Below are positions 16,511 through 25,055 of a DNA stretch of 34,970 nt, piece after piece; position 1 is the first letter of the stretch, and each line of letters begins with the position of its first letter. The notes under the pieces were generated by a model that had not been told where the DNA came from, made no database searches, and saw only the letters and a list, made by a program, of their open reading frames with translations. The position numbers were made by a program, and so were the translations under genes. The DNA comes from Acidobacteriota bacterium. Its GTDB lineage: Bacteria; Acidobacteriota; Blastocatellia; Pyrinomonadales; Pyrinomonadaceae. Where the stretch lies: assembly GCA_023436495.1 (NCBI GenBank), contig JAEZIT010000137.1, positions 1 through 34,970 on the forward strand, written 5' to 3'.

Positions 16511-17263
16511 ATGAATATTGAGATCGATCTAAAAAAAGCAATTGACGCCGTCGCGGAAGCGTCTAAGATCTTGATCCTGACCGGCGCCGGTGTCTCGGCG
16601 GAGTCCGGCGTTCCGACCTTCCGCGGCTGCAGCAATACATGGCGCGGGATGCCTTTTCAGGAGCTTTCGTCAGCCCGTATGGTCAGCGAAGATCTTCCGT
16701 TAGTTTGGGAGTGGTTCGATTACCGGCGAGGAATTATCTCCGGATGCGAACCGAACGCGGCCCACAATGCGATCGCTGCTGCACAGCAAAATGAACGATA
16801 CGAAAAGATATCATTGGTGACCCAAAACATCGACGGCCTGCACCGCGCCGCCGGATCGACGGATATTATCGAACTGCATGGTCATATCAATACTGCAAGG
16901 TGCTTGGGATGCGGCCATTTGTCGTCGCTGTTCACGCTGCCCGAAGATGAACGCCCGCCTGTCTGTCCGGCCTGTGCCGATTCGATGCGGCCGCACGTAG
17001 TCTTATTCGGCGAAGCTTTGAATGAGGACGATCTGCTCGACTCTTATGAAATGGCGGCCCAATGTGACGTCTGTATCGTCGTCGGCACATCTGCGGTGGT
17101 CTATCCCGCGAACTACATCCCGCAGATCTCCAAACGCGAAGGGGCTTTTCTTATCGAGGTCAACCCGGAGGAAACTGAATTGACCCACGCATTCGATGTT
17201 TCGATCCGCACGACCGCATGCGATGCGCTGCCCGAAATTTTGGGAATCAAAGCTTCCCGATAG
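16511..17263 (+). CDS. cobB: NAD-dependent protein deacylase, sirtuin (CobB type)
   Basis: Sirtuins remove acyl groups from lysines using NAD+, yielding O-acyl-ADP-ribose. The 250-residue product shows GAGVSAESGVPTFRG (NAD binding), TQNIDGLH, catalytic His123 in ELHGH, four zinc cysteines (Cys131, Cys134, Cys152, Cys155) and GTSAVVYPAN. Class III enzymes use a Tyr-x-x-Arg pair to hold acidic acyl groups; here the position reads Phe69-Asp-Tyr-Arg72, so the arginine is kept and the tyrosine is replaced by Phe. The ATG at 16511 gives the usual N-terminus; an in-frame TTG at 16445 would add 22 residues. No clear ribosome binding site is present at either. recQ starts 97 bases downstream on the same strand. 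Confidence 0.92.
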   Translation: MNIEIDLKKAIDAVAEASKILILTGAGVSAESGVPTFRGCSNTWRGMPFQELSSARMVSEDLPLVWEWFDYRRGIISGCEPNAAHNAIAAAQQNERYEKISLVTQNIDGLHRAAGSTDIIELHGHINTARCLGCGHLSSLFTLPEDERPPVCPACADSMRPHVVLFGEALNEDDLLDSYEMAAQCDVCIVVGTSAVVYPANYIPQISKREGAFLIEVNPEETELTHAFDVSIRTTACDALPEILGIKASR

Positions 17264-17360
17264 CGGCTGTCAGCAATCCCATTTACAATAGTACTGGTCA
17301 GAGTTTGATCGATCTCGACTAGGTATCCTGAGGCCGGTCGGTGACCGTTTGTTGATCGCA

Positions 17361-19547
17361 ATGAGTACTGAACAGATCGAAAAAGCCAGCGAGATATTAA
17401 AGCATCGTTTCGGGTACGATTCGTTTCGGATGAATCAGGAAGCGGCGATCTCCTGCGTTTTGTCGGGACGCGATTGCGTGGTGCTTATGCCGACCGGCGG
17501 CGGCAAATCTCTTTGCTACCAGATCCCGGCCTTGATGCTGGACGGCCTGACGGTGGTAATATCGCCGCTGATCGCATTGATGAAGGACCAGGTCGACTCG
17601 CTTCGCGCAAACGGTGTCGAGGCGGCCTTCTTGAATTCGACCCAGACGGCGGCCGAGCAAGTTGCGGTCTTCAAAGCGGTCCGCAGCGGAACTTTGAAGC
17701 TTTTATATATCGCTCCGGAACGATTGCTCCAGAGCGGCGACAGGTTCATCGATTTTCTGCGCGAAATAAACGTCTCGCTTTTCGCTATTGACGAAGCTCA
17801 CTGTATATCGAGTTGGGGACACGATTTTCGCCCCGAATACATCCAGCTCGGAAAGCTGAAAACCGAATTTCCCCGAGTTCCCGTCATCGCCCTGACCGCG
17901 ACCGCCGACACGCTCGTTCGAAATGATATCGTCGAACGACTACACATTGCCGACGCCGAGCTTTTCAAATCGAGCTTCAATCGCCCGAATATCTTCTATG
18001 CGGTCGAACCTAAACAAAGATCGTTCGACCGGCTTCTCGATTTTCTCGCAGATCGAAAAGAGGAAAGTGGAATAATTTATTGCCTTAGCCGCGCGTCTGT
18101 CGATTCACTTGCCGAAGATCTTTCCGAAGCAGGCTTTAACGCGATCGCATACCACGCCGGCCACGATAAGGCGGTTCGCGACCGGCGGCAAACCGCGTTC
18201 GTAAATGACGAAGCAAAGATCATCGTCGCTACCATAGCGTTCGGAATGGGTATCGATAAATCGAACGTGCGGTTCGTCGTCCACATGGACCTCCCGAAGA
18301 ACATCGAAAGTTATTACCAGGAAACCGGACGCGCGGGACGTGACGGCCTGCAGAGCGACGCGTTGCTGTTCTTCTCTTGGGGTGACGTGCAAAAGCTGCA
18401 GAATTTCGCGACCGTCGAGGGTAATTCCCAGCAGACAAAGATCATGCTGCGAAAGCTCGAGCAGATGGCGCACTACGGTGAAATGAGAACCTGCCGCCGT
18501 AAATTCCTGCTCGAATATTTTAGCGAAGACTTTTCAGGACGCTGCGGCCACTGTGACAACTGTACGACAAAATTTGAATTCTTCGACGGTACGATCATAG
18601 CTCAAAAAGCACTGAGCGCAGTCGTTCGTACCGGCCAGAGATTCGGGATCAATTATATTGTGGACCTCCTCCGCGGCTCGCAAGCGAGGTCGGTCCGCGA
18701 TGAGCATAAACAACTGATAACATACGGGATCGGTGCGGACATTTCGCGCGAAGCGTGGTTAGATCACATCAAAGATCTGATAGCTCAGGGCCTTCTCAAA
18801 AAGTCCGACGGTGAATATCCGGTTTTGGAACTGACCGACAAGAGCATGGATGTGCTGCAAGGCAAAACCACGGTCCAACTCGTGAAAGCTGCAATAACCC
18901 CGAAGAAAACCGGCCTGGTTGAGCGCGAAGCACCGCCGTATATTCAGGAACTTTTCGAAATTCTTCGAAAGCTGCGCAGTGATTTTGCCGCTCGTGACAG
19001 CGTCCCGCCGTATGTCGTGTTCTCCGACGCCACGCTGATCGAAATGGCTTCGTATCTGCCGCAGGACGAACGTGAAATGAAGCGCATTTCCGGCGTCGGT
19101 GATCTCAAATTCGAAAAATATGGCGAGGAGTTTTTGCGGAAGGTCCAGGATTATTGCGCAGTAAATGATCTTGATTCGCGGATCGGCCTCAAGCGGCGAA
19201 CGAAGAGGCAGGTGCCGCAGAAGCGTGACGCCTCAGGACGCAGTACACACCGGATCTCGTACGATATGTTTCGCAGCGGAATGTCCGCTGTCGAGATCGC
19301 GGCCGCTCGGAGCCTCGGCCTCTCGACCATCGAAGGCCACATGGCACGCTTCGTCGAAAGCGGAGAGATACGCCTCGATGAGCTCGTCCCTATCGAAAAG
19401 ATCACAACGATCAAAAGTGCCATCGAAACATGCAGCGGCGATACATGTGCACTTTCGCCAATAAAACAGATGCTCGGCGACGATTATTCATACGGCGAGA
19501 TCCGGGCCGTGCTAGCGGCTTCGGCGGCCAAACCGACCGGATCATAG
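17361..19547 (+). CDS. recQ: ATP-dependent DNA helicase RecQ
   Basis: RecQ is a 3'-5' helicase in recombinational repair and replication fork rescue. This 728-residue protein is of full RecQ length with an extra tail. It shows Walker A MPTGGGKS (43-50), the DEAH box in FAIDEAHCISSWGHDFRPEY (144-147), the QETGRAGRDG motif VI, the zinc-binding CRRKFLLEYFSEDFSGRCGHCDNC region (Cys residues intact), an RQC winged helix, an HRDC domain (from about residue 543) and a C-terminal helix-turn-helix (RISYDMFRSGMSAVEIAAARSLGLSTIEGHMARF) as in other long bacterial RecQs. The ATG at 17361 is preferred to a TTG four codons earlier. It is probably cotranscribed with the sirtuin gene, although no functional link is established. 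Confidence 0.95.
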   Translation: MSTEQIEKASEILKHRFGYDSFRMNQEAAISCVLSGRDCVVLMPTGGGKSLCYQIPALMLDGLTVVISPLIALMKDQVDSLRANGVEAAFLNSTQTAAEQVAVFKAVRSGTLKLLYIAPERLLQSGDRFIDFLREINVSLFAIDEAHCISSWGHDFRPEYIQLGKLKTEFPRVPVIALTATADTLVRNDIVERLHIADAELFKSSFNRPNIFYAVEPKQRSFDRLLDFLADRKEESGIIYCLSRASVDSLAEDLSEAGFNAIAYHAGHDKAVRDRRQTAFVNDEAKIIVATIAFGMGIDKSNVRFVVHMDLPKNIESYYQETGRAGRDGLQSDALLFFSWGDVQKLQNFATVEGNSQQTKIMLRKLEQMAHYGEMRTCRRKFLLEYFSEDFSGRCGHCDNCTTKFEFFDGTIIAQKALSAVVRTGQRFGINYIVDLLRGSQARSVRDEHKQLITYGIGADISREAWLDHIKDLIAQGLLKKSDGEYPVLELTDKSMDVLQGKTTVQLVKAAITPKKTGLVEREAPPYIQELFEILRKLRSDFAARDSVPPYVVFSDATLIEMASYLPQDEREMKRISGVGDLKFEKYGEEFLRKVQDYCAVNDLDSRIGLKRRTKRQVPQKRDASGRSTHRISYDMFRSGMSAVEIAAARSLGLSTIEGHMARFVESGEIRLDELVPIEKITTIKSAIETCSGDTCALSPIKQMLGDDYSYGEIRAVLAASAAKPTGS

Positions 19548-19572
19548 TGTCACCGCTCTCTGTCCAACGCCC

Positions 19573-19597
19573 GAAAAGACGGCATTTGAAGCCGTCT
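19573..19597 (-). terminator. Terminator of the tRNA-Thr gene (also downstream of recQ)
   Basis: AGACGGC (19577-19583) pairs with GCCGTCT (19591-19597) around a 7-base loop. On the minus strand TTTT follows the stem, fitting the end of the tRNA transcript. On the plus strand no T run follows, though it may help stop recQ transcription. Confidence 0.6.
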
Positions 19598-19633
19598 CGC
19601 GATTCCGTCACTTACTGAATTCTTGAATTAGAT

Positions 19634-19710
<77 letters not shown>

Positions 19711-19743
19711 TGATCGGGATGCGGCGGTCCGCCGCAAACGAGC

Positions 19744-19773
19744 ATACTAGCAAATCCATAATCGACGTGGCAA
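19744..19773 (-). promoter_or_regulatory. Promoter of the tRNA-Thr gene
   Basis: On the minus strand TTGCCA (19773-19768), an 18-base spacer and TAGTAT (19749-19744) precede the tRNA by a leader of about 27 bases. A GC-rich perfect inverted repeat, GCGGCGG-t-CCGCCGC (19721-19735), covers the leader between promoter and tRNA. Confidence 0.5.
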
Positions 19774-20045
19774 GCCGGCTCGGTCGATGGCTGAACGGTT
19801 CGAATTGAAGGTTGTTCCTCACAGGTTGGCGTCTCCGAACTGCTGTGCTGGCGTTATTGGATTATTTCCCCAAAGTATCGCGGTCTTACGTACGGTGGCT
19901 AACAGACGAACGTTCGTTCGCGGTTCAAAATCGTGGGGATGTTCGGTTCACGATCCCATTCTCCGGATAAATACGGAATCTCCTAAAGCCTGGTTAGGCT
20001 TCTCTCCCCAATTTACGGGTCGTACGTCTCCTGCACAACACGTAT

Positions 20046-20074
20046 TTGAACGCATGAGCAACTTTAACTATTAT
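20046..20074 (+). promoter_or_regulatory. Promoter giving a leaderless response-regulator mRNA
   Basis: TTGAAC (20046-20051), a 17-base spacer and TATTAT (20069-20074) place the transcription start at about 20081, which is the A of the ATG of the response regulator. The rest of the 370-base stretch between the tRNA and this gene shows no gene or motif I can support, although one frame stays open through it. Confidence 0.5.
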
Positions 20075-20080
20075 AGAAGT

Positions 20081-20476
20081 ATGCAGAAGGTATTGGTGGC
20101 CGAAGACTTCAAAGACACACGGGAGCTAATGACCATTTTCCTACAGCGGCAGGGCTACGATGTGATCGAGGCCGCCGATGGAAATAAAGCGGTCGAACAG
20201 GCATTGAACGAAAAACCAGGTTTGATCTTGATGGACATCGCGATGCCGGAAATGACCGGTATCGAGGCGACACGGATCATTCGCGACAGCGACGGGATCT
20301 CCGACACGCCGATCGTCGCAATAACAGCATTCAGCGCTGAATTTATTACTGAAGCTCTCGCCGCGGGATGTAACCGCGTTATCAGCAAACCGGTCGATTT
20401 CGACCTGCTCAAACAATTGCTGGAAGAATATCTGCCGCGTCCCGCGCTTACTTCAAACGCCGGTTCTCGCGATTAA
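20081..20476 (+). CDS. Single-domain response regulator (CheY-like receiver)
   Basis: The 131-residue product is a stand-alone receiver with every functional residue: acidic pair Glu8-Asp9, phospho-acceptor Asp52 (LILMDIAMPEMTG), Thr82 (VAITAFS) and Lys103 (ISKPVD). There is no output domain, so it must act by protein contact or phosphotransfer. No histidine kinase is adjacent. The start at 20081 was chosen because MQKVLVAED is the usual receiver N-terminus and because the promoter predicts transcription starting there; an ATG at 20054 (nine more codons) and an open frame back to 19787 are alternatives. It ends two bases from the convergent pirin gene. Confidence 0.9.
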   Translation: MQKVLVAEDFKDTRELMTIFLQRQGYDVIEAADGNKAVEQALNEKPGLILMDIAMPEMTGIEATRIIRDSDGISDTPIVAITAFSAEFITEALAAGCNRVISKPVDFDLLKQLLEEYLPRPALTSNAGSRD

Positions 20477-20478
20477 CT

Positions 20479-21375
20479 TTACAATGGCTGCGGCGTAGGC
20501 TTCGGATGTCCCACATCCGGCAGCAAGACGTATTCTTCGGAATCACCAGGTATTTTCGCGAAACGTTGCTGTGCCCAATCTTCCTGCGCCTGCCGGATGC
20601 GGTCGTTCGACGTTGACACGAAATTCCACCACATGAACCGCGGTTTCTCGAGTCTTGCTCCGCCTATGAACATGAACAGTGCGTCGCCGTCGGCTGCGAC
20701 GATCGGTTCCGAACCTGCCTTAAATACGACCATCGTTCCTGATTCGAACCGCCGGCCGTCTATCAACAGCGCCCCTTTTAGAATATAAACGCTTGATTCT
20801 TCGATGTTGGCCGGCAGCGGCATCCGGACGCCGTTCGCGAGCCTGCATTCCGCATAAACCGGATCGCCGAGGGTCGCCACGGGCGAACGCAGCCCGAACG
20901 CGTCGCCCAGGACCACCTTTACATGCATTCCCTCCGCATCGGTGAATGGCAGGTCGTTAACGCCATGGTGCGCGAACGACGGCTCATCCTCTTCATGAGC
21001 TTCGGGCAGCGCAACCCAAGTCTGCACGCCGATCAATTTTTCACCCGGCTGCACCGGCGCGTCCGACACGCGTTCGGAATGCGCGACTCCGCGGCCGGCC
21101 GTCATCCAATTCACCTCGCCGGGCTTTATCACCTGATGCGAACCGATGCTGTCGCGGTGGGTCATCGCTCCGCTGAACAGGTAGGTCACCGTCGCGAGCC
21201 CGATGTGCGGATGCGGCAAAACGTCGAGCGAATCGCCGCGAACTACCTCGACCGGGCCGAAATCGTCAACAAAAACGAACGGCCCGACAGATCGGCGCTT
21301 CGCATACGGCAGCACACGCCTCACATCCATCGAACCGATACTGCGGTCGCGATAAGGGATTACTATGTCGATCAT
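20479..21375 (-). CDS. Pirin family protein (cupin)
   Basis: The 298-residue bicupin has the pirin metal site: His55 and His57 (LPHPHIGLATVTYLFSG), His99 and Glu101 (GRGVAHSERV), matching the Fe ligands of human pirin. Some bacterial pirins act as quercetinases and others bind enzymes or regulators; the sequence does not decide. Both cupin halves are present, and the C-terminal one contains the RFMWWNFVSTSNDRI signature. The gene begins about 10 bases after the stop of the small Cys-Cys protein gene on the same strand and is likely the last gene of that unit. Confidence 0.92.
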   Translation of the reverse strand: MIDIVIPYRDRSIGSMDVRRVLPYAKRRSVGPFVFVDDFGPVEVVRGDSLDVLPHPHIGLATVTYLFSGAMTHRDSIGSHQVIKPGEVNWMTAGRGVAHSERVSDAPVQPGEKLIGVQTWVALPEAHEEDEPSFAHHGVNDLPFTDAEGMHVKVVLGDAFGLRSPVATLGDPVYAECRLANGVRMPLPANIEESSVYILKGALLIDGRRFESGTMVVFKAGSEPIVAADGDALFMFIGGARLEKPRFMWWNFVSTSNDRIRQAQEDWAQQRFAKIPGDSEEYVLLPDVGHPKPTPQPL

Positions 21376-21384
21376 AAGAAACCT

Positions 21385-21702
21385 TTAAACGGCGGCCGGC
21401 CGGAACGTCTTGCCGATAAATTCCTTCGCGCCTGCCGGGCCGAATAGTTCAAGCAGAACTTCCCCACCGCCGCGCGGTACCGACAGTCGAAAATCGAGGA
21501 AAGGGCAGCATTGTCGCTCCAGATCGATAAATTCCGCGATATCAGGCATTACGTCCGCGGCAAACCAATACGCATAGCCTTCGTCCGTTTCGACCCGTTC
21601 GATTACGCGGGACATCAAGCCTTCCTGCACCTCGCACTCGCGCCTGTGAAATTCTTCGCTTTTCAGCGTGCAGGCGATCGGCATGTCTACTTCTTTAGTC
21701 AT
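21385..21702 (-). CDS. Small conserved-looking protein with Cys-Cys motif
   Basis: This 105-residue protein is soluble with no signal peptide. I recall similar small proteins of unknown function with the segment IDLERQCCPFLDFRL and an LELFGPAGAKEFI end, but cannot name a family. Cys residues at CTL, REC and QCCPF suggest metal or thiol chemistry. Its ATG lies two bases after the stop of the TonB-domain gene and its stop lies about 10 bases before pirin, so the three are likely cotranscribed. The alternative in-frame ATG six codons in (MPIACTLKSEE) is possible. Confidence 0.7.
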   Translation of the reverse strand: MTKEVDMPIACTLKSEEFHRRECEVQEGLMSRVIERVETDEGYAYWFAADVMPDIAEFIDLERQCCPFLDFRLSVPRGGGEVLLELFGPAGAKEFIGKTFRPAAV

Positions 21703-21704
21703 TG

Positions 21705-22604
21705 TTATGGCACAAAGTTGTACGTGATAATACCTGAGACCTTTACCGGCTGGCCTTCGAGCTGAATGGGTGAAAATTTTGCGCCGCAGGCGGCATTTAC
21801 TGAGGTCGCACGCAGCAGCGGATGGCCTGAAACAGCTCTGGACGCGAAAACTTCGCCGTTAACATCTATCATTACCTGGACACTCACCGCCCCCGACGCA
21901 CGAATAGCCCTCGCGGCGGGCGGATACGGCGGTTTCGGCAGCATTATCGCCTTGCCGTTAACTACGCCGCCGCTGATATGTTTGGTGGAGCGTGTAGAAT
22001 TCGACGGACCGGCCTCGATGATGGCGTCCTGGCGAGGAGCAGGATCACGGATGATCGTATAAACGTCTTGATCGTCACCCTTTGGGGCTTTCACCGGCCG
22101 TTCAACATCTGCGGGGTTGGCGGGCTTATCGTCGTCCTTTGTCGTTGCGACTTTCGCCCTATTCTCAGACCTAGGCGCGGCCGCATATTGCTTGACGGTG
22201 CCGGAACTTCCAAACGGCCAATCCGCTGGCAGGTCCCCAAATTTATAATTTATCCCGATAGACGATTCGACCGGTTTTCCGTCTTTCGTCGCGGGTGAGA
22301 ATTTCGCACGTTTTGCGGCTTCGACCGACACGTCACGCAGGGCAGCGATCGCCGGGTGCGTGACGCTCTGACAAACCGAATCCGGCCCCGAAACGCTTTC
22401 GATCCCGACGACGTCTCCGTCCTTATCGATCTTGACATTCACGACGATCGTACCGCCAAAACCCGCTGCGATCGCGATGTCCGGATAATCCGTCGGCGCC
22501 GGGATCTCCGACGCGACCGGCCCGACAAATCCTTCGTCGTCCTGCGCGGCAGTAAATATTGCGAGTGAGAGCACTATCAACAGTGCGGTGATGAGGTGTT
22601 TCAT
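21705..22604 (-). CDS. Periplasmic protein with two TonB C-terminal domains
   Basis: The 299-residue product starts with a signal peptide (MKHLITALLIVLSLAIFTAAQ). It has two TonB_C-type domains: residues about 33-128 (GGTIVVNVKIDKDGDVVGIESVSG ... AKFSPATKDGKPVESSIGINYKF) and about 228-299 (PPYPPAARAIRASGAVSVQVMIDVNGEVFASRAVSG ... ITYNFVP). The N-terminal membrane anchor and proline-rich spacer of true TonB are absent, so it is unlikely to energise outer-membrane receptors; such proteins are often annotated as energy transducer TonB. A Cys pair in the two domains (SVCQS, AACGA) may form disulfides. The ATG at 22604 gives the signal peptide; the longer frame to 22670 does not. Confidence 0.82.
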   Translation of the reverse strand: MKHLITALLIVLSLAIFTAAQDDEGFVGPVASEIPAPTDYPDIAIAAGFGGTIVVNVKIDKDGDVVGIESVSGPDSVCQSVTHPAIAALRDVSVEAAKRAKFSPATKDGKPVESSIGINYKFGDLPADWPFGSSGTVKQYAAAPRSENRAKVATTKDDDKPANPADVERPVKAPKGDDQDVYTIIRDPAPRQDAIIEAGPSNSTRSTKHISGGVVNGKAIMLPKPPYPPAARAIRASGAVSVQVMIDVNGEVFASRAVSGHPLLRATSVNAACGAKFSPIQLEGQPVKVSGIITYNFVP

Positions 22605-22633
22605 AATGCGGGTAGCGTAGCATAAACGCAAAA

Positions 22634-22701
22634 TAGTTAATAGCCCCAAATGACGTCGACAGCTGTACATCTGCCCCTCCCCATTCGCAGGCTATTAACT
22701 A
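22634..22701. repeat. 12-bp perfect inverted repeat around a 44-base spacer
   Basis: TAGTTAATAGCC (22634-22645) and GGCTATTAACTA (22690-22701) are exact reverse complements. The element fills most of the gap between the TPR gene and the TonB-domain gene. On the minus strand the distal arm is followed by TTTT, so it may end the cytochrome maturation transcript; its long loop is unusual for that. It might also be a small mobile-type palindromic element. Confidence 0.6.
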
Positions 22702-22720
22702 AGTTTCAGGAATGCTTCCG

Positions 22721-23428
22721 CTACTTCCCGAGGGCCTGTATCTCCTCTCGGAGCTTGGCGATCGTCGTGTTCGTCGGGTCCATAGCTTCGAGCTGCGCAA
22801 GAGTCTCGTTCGCCTTCGCCGTGTCCTTTTTCTTTGTGTAGGCGACCACCAGGTTTTGCAACGTCTGCGGGTGGTTCGGCTCTTTCTCTAGCGAGGTCGT
22901 AAACTCCTTGATTGCCCGGTCGTAGTCCGGATTCTCGCGGAAGATATACGTCAGCCCGAGGTCCGTTCGTACGCTCACGTCATCCGGCTTTTTCGCCAGC
23001 GCCGTGTTGTACCATTTCTCGGCTTCGTCGTATTTGCCGCTGTCGAAATAGGCGTTGCCCATATGGACCTGCACGTCGTAATTGTCCGGCTGCAGTTTGT
23101 TCGCCTGTTTCAGAAACTCCAGAGCTCCCTCGAACCGCTGTATCTGATAATAGAACTCCGCGGCTTTCAATTGTGCGTCGAAATTGTTCGGTTCGGCGCG
23201 TGCCTTATCTATCGCGGCCTGAACCTCAGGAACGTTCTGCATTCCCTGTCCGCCCGGCGCTTCTGATCCCGGCACCGGCGGATGTCCCGCGGGCATTGTG
23301 TTCGCCGCGAACGTTCCCGCATTTCCGCCCCCTGCGCCCTGATTGACGGAATTCGCGAACATGAACCCGACGATCAATCCAGCCAGCAGGCCAACCACTC
23401 CAAACAATATATTCTCTTTGTTGATCAT
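22721..23428 (-). CDS. Membrane-anchored TPR protein of the cytochrome c maturation operon
   Basis: The 235-residue product has an N-terminal membrane helix (residues about 8-27), a Gly/Pro-rich linker and tetratricopeptide repeats from about 83 to the end, including QRFEGALEFLKQANKLQPDN, GKYDEAEKWYNTALAKKPDD and PDYDRAIKEFTTSLEKEPNH. The plan resembles CcmI/NrfG-type proteins that hold apocytochrome c for heme attachment. It begins four bases after ccsA stops, within the resB-ccsA unit, which supports that role by context. The specific partner is inference. Its start has no long alternative, and there is weak ribosome binding sequence. Confidence 0.85.
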   Translation of the reverse strand: MINKENILFGVVGLLAGLIVGFMFANSVNQGAGGGNAGTFAANTMPAGHPPVPGSEAPGGQGMQNVPEVQAAIDKARAEPNNFDAQLKAAEFYYQIQRFEGALEFLKQANKLQPDNYDVQVHMGNAYFDSGKYDEAEKWYNTALAKKPDDVSVRTDLGLTYIFRENPDYDRAIKEFTTSLEKEPNHPQTLQNLVVAYTKKKDTAKANETLAQLEAMDPTNTTIAKLREEIQALGK

Positions 23429-23432
23429 AATC

Positions 23433-25055
23433 TTATGCGTATGAATGCAGCCCGGGCAGCAGGTAACTGACGCCCAAATATGTGAATATCACGAACAGGA
23501 ACGCCACGATAGCGAAATACGCCGAACGCCTTCCGCGCCATCCGTATCCGATCCGCGAATGCAAAAATCCCGCGTATGTCAGCCATGCCACCAGCGCGCC
23601 CGTTTCCTTTGCGTCCCATCCCCAGTATCTTCCCCACGATTCGTTCGCCCAGACCGCTCCGGTAATTAGCAGCAGAGCCAATCCCGCGAACGTTATACCG
23701 GCAAGCTTGTACATCAGGCCGTCAAGCGTTTCCGCCGAGGGCAACGCCGCACGAAACTTTTCCGTCTTTATGCTGAATAGCACGATAAAGAACGTTCCGG
23801 CAAACGCCGTGATCAGTGCCGACAGTTCGACCGGATTTGCGTTAAGGCTCAGCCGAAGCTTCTCACCGTTTTCCGCAACCCAATTGGCCGCCATTCCTAT
23901 TAGCTGCTGCGAACCCATCGTGTTGATCTGCGTTTGCGGCACCTGTTCCTGCTGCAGCATCCAAACGGCGAATTTTTCGTACTGGGCTGTATCTATCTGA
24001 GCCAACACGTTCGGGATGTTCTTGACCTGGTAAACCAATGTCGTTATGCCCGCTCCCTGAACGATCATTGCCGCGAATGTCAGCCACCGCCCGATGCGCC
24101 GAGCGTTGAGGTCGTCTTTAGCAGCATACATCGCGTAAGCGATCATCGATCCGACCAGCAGCACCGCAGCCAGCACGATCAGCCAGCCGACGTATGGAAT
24201 ATCAGCACGAAGTGCCAGAGACATCCGCGACGTACCGACGAATGTCGACGACGTATATGTCCCGAATGTCGCCGGCGCGAACACGCTGAATTTGCTCACC
24301 GTTGCAAAGACCGACAGCGAGAATATTCCCGTCCAGATCGCCATTTTCTCGACTTTCAGGCCGTCCTTGAGCAGATAAAGCACCGCGACGGCAAAACAGA
24401 CGAGCGCGATACCATAGCTCAGCGACGCGACACCGACGTGGATCGGCCGCCAATACGAATCCAGCACCGGCGGCAGGTCCACGAATTCATTTCCGATAAA
24501 CCTCGCCAATACGAGAATTATTGCCGCCAGCGGCAGTGACAGCGCCGCAACCAGCCGAAAATGCGGCCGGCGCATCACGAGCAGCGTCGTAACGCCCGCG
24601 CCGAACGCGAATGCAAGGCTCAAGTCGTACAGGTTCGCGAACGGTACATACCGGAACATCCATGGCATCTCGGCCAGGTCTCTTCCCTGCCGCACGAAGA
24701 TCTCGACCTCGCGGTCATAATCGGCAACCCAGCGCACCAGCCAACTCGAAAAGTTAAAGAACACCCCGAGCGTCGCCGCCCACAACCCCAGTTTTTCGGC
24801 GAACCGAAAAGGTGCGTAAAAATTAGTAAGATAAAACACAGCCGCCGTCAGATAAGAGGCCAGCGCCAACATCATCAGGGCGCCGTCGCTGATGAATCTC
24901 TCGCCGCCCATTTCGATCCGCAGCACAACTACGGCGATGGAGCCGACGATCGCGATGATGAACGGAACGAAAGACCACGCCGCGGCCGCCAGGTCCACTG
25001 GCATCTCGGATTCGTCCGGAAGCAGGATCGGTTTGTTCAGAATTTCCTGGTTCAT
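23433..25055 (-). CDS. ccsA: Cytochrome c biogenesis protein CcsA (System II heme exporter/synthase)
   Basis: With ResB (CcsB) it exports heme and attaches it to CXXCH of apocytochromes outside the inner membrane. The 540-residue polytopic protein carries the tryptophan-rich heme-handling (WWD) motif near the C-terminus, SWGRYWGWDAKETGALVAWL, followed by a conserved histidine (FLHSRIGY), and an earlier histidine in PIHVGVASLSYGIAL. The C-terminal part matches CcsA/CcmC; the longer N-terminal half includes further membrane helices and a roughly 80-residue soluble stretch before the last helices. Its start overlaps the resB stop by four bases, so the two are translationally coupled. Close linkage to multiheme cytochromes indicates a dedicated maturation set. 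Confidence 0.92.
   Translation of the reverse strand: MNQEILNKPILLPDESEMPVDLAAAAWSFVPFIIAIVGSIAVVVLRIEMGGERFISDGALMMLALASYLTAAVFYLTNFYAPFRFAEKLGLWAATLGVFFNFSSWLVRWVADYDREVEIFVRQGRDLAEMPWMFRYVPFANLYDLSLAFAFGAGVTTLLVMRRPHFRLVAALSLPLAAIILVLARFIGNEFVDLPPVLDSYWRPIHVGVASLSYGIALVCFAVAVLYLLKDGLKVEKMAIWTGIFSLSVFATVSKFSVFAPATFGTYTSSTFVGTSRMSLALRADIPYVGWLIVLAAVLLVGSMIAYAMYAAKDDLNARRIGRWLTFAAMIVQGAGITTLVYQVKNIPNVLAQIDTAQYEKFAVWMLQQEQVPQTQINTMGSQQLIGMAANWVAENGEKLRLSLNANPVELSALITAFAGTFFIVLFSIKTEKFRAALPSAETLDGLMYKLAGITFAGLALLLITGAVWANESWGRYWGWDAKETGALVAWLTYAGFLHSRIGYGWRGRRSAYFAIVAFLFVIFTYLGVSYLLPGLHSYA

Noticed and set aside
19787..20080. N-terminal extension of the response regulator
   Set aside because: The added residues have no domain character, and a promoter is predicted inside the stretch.
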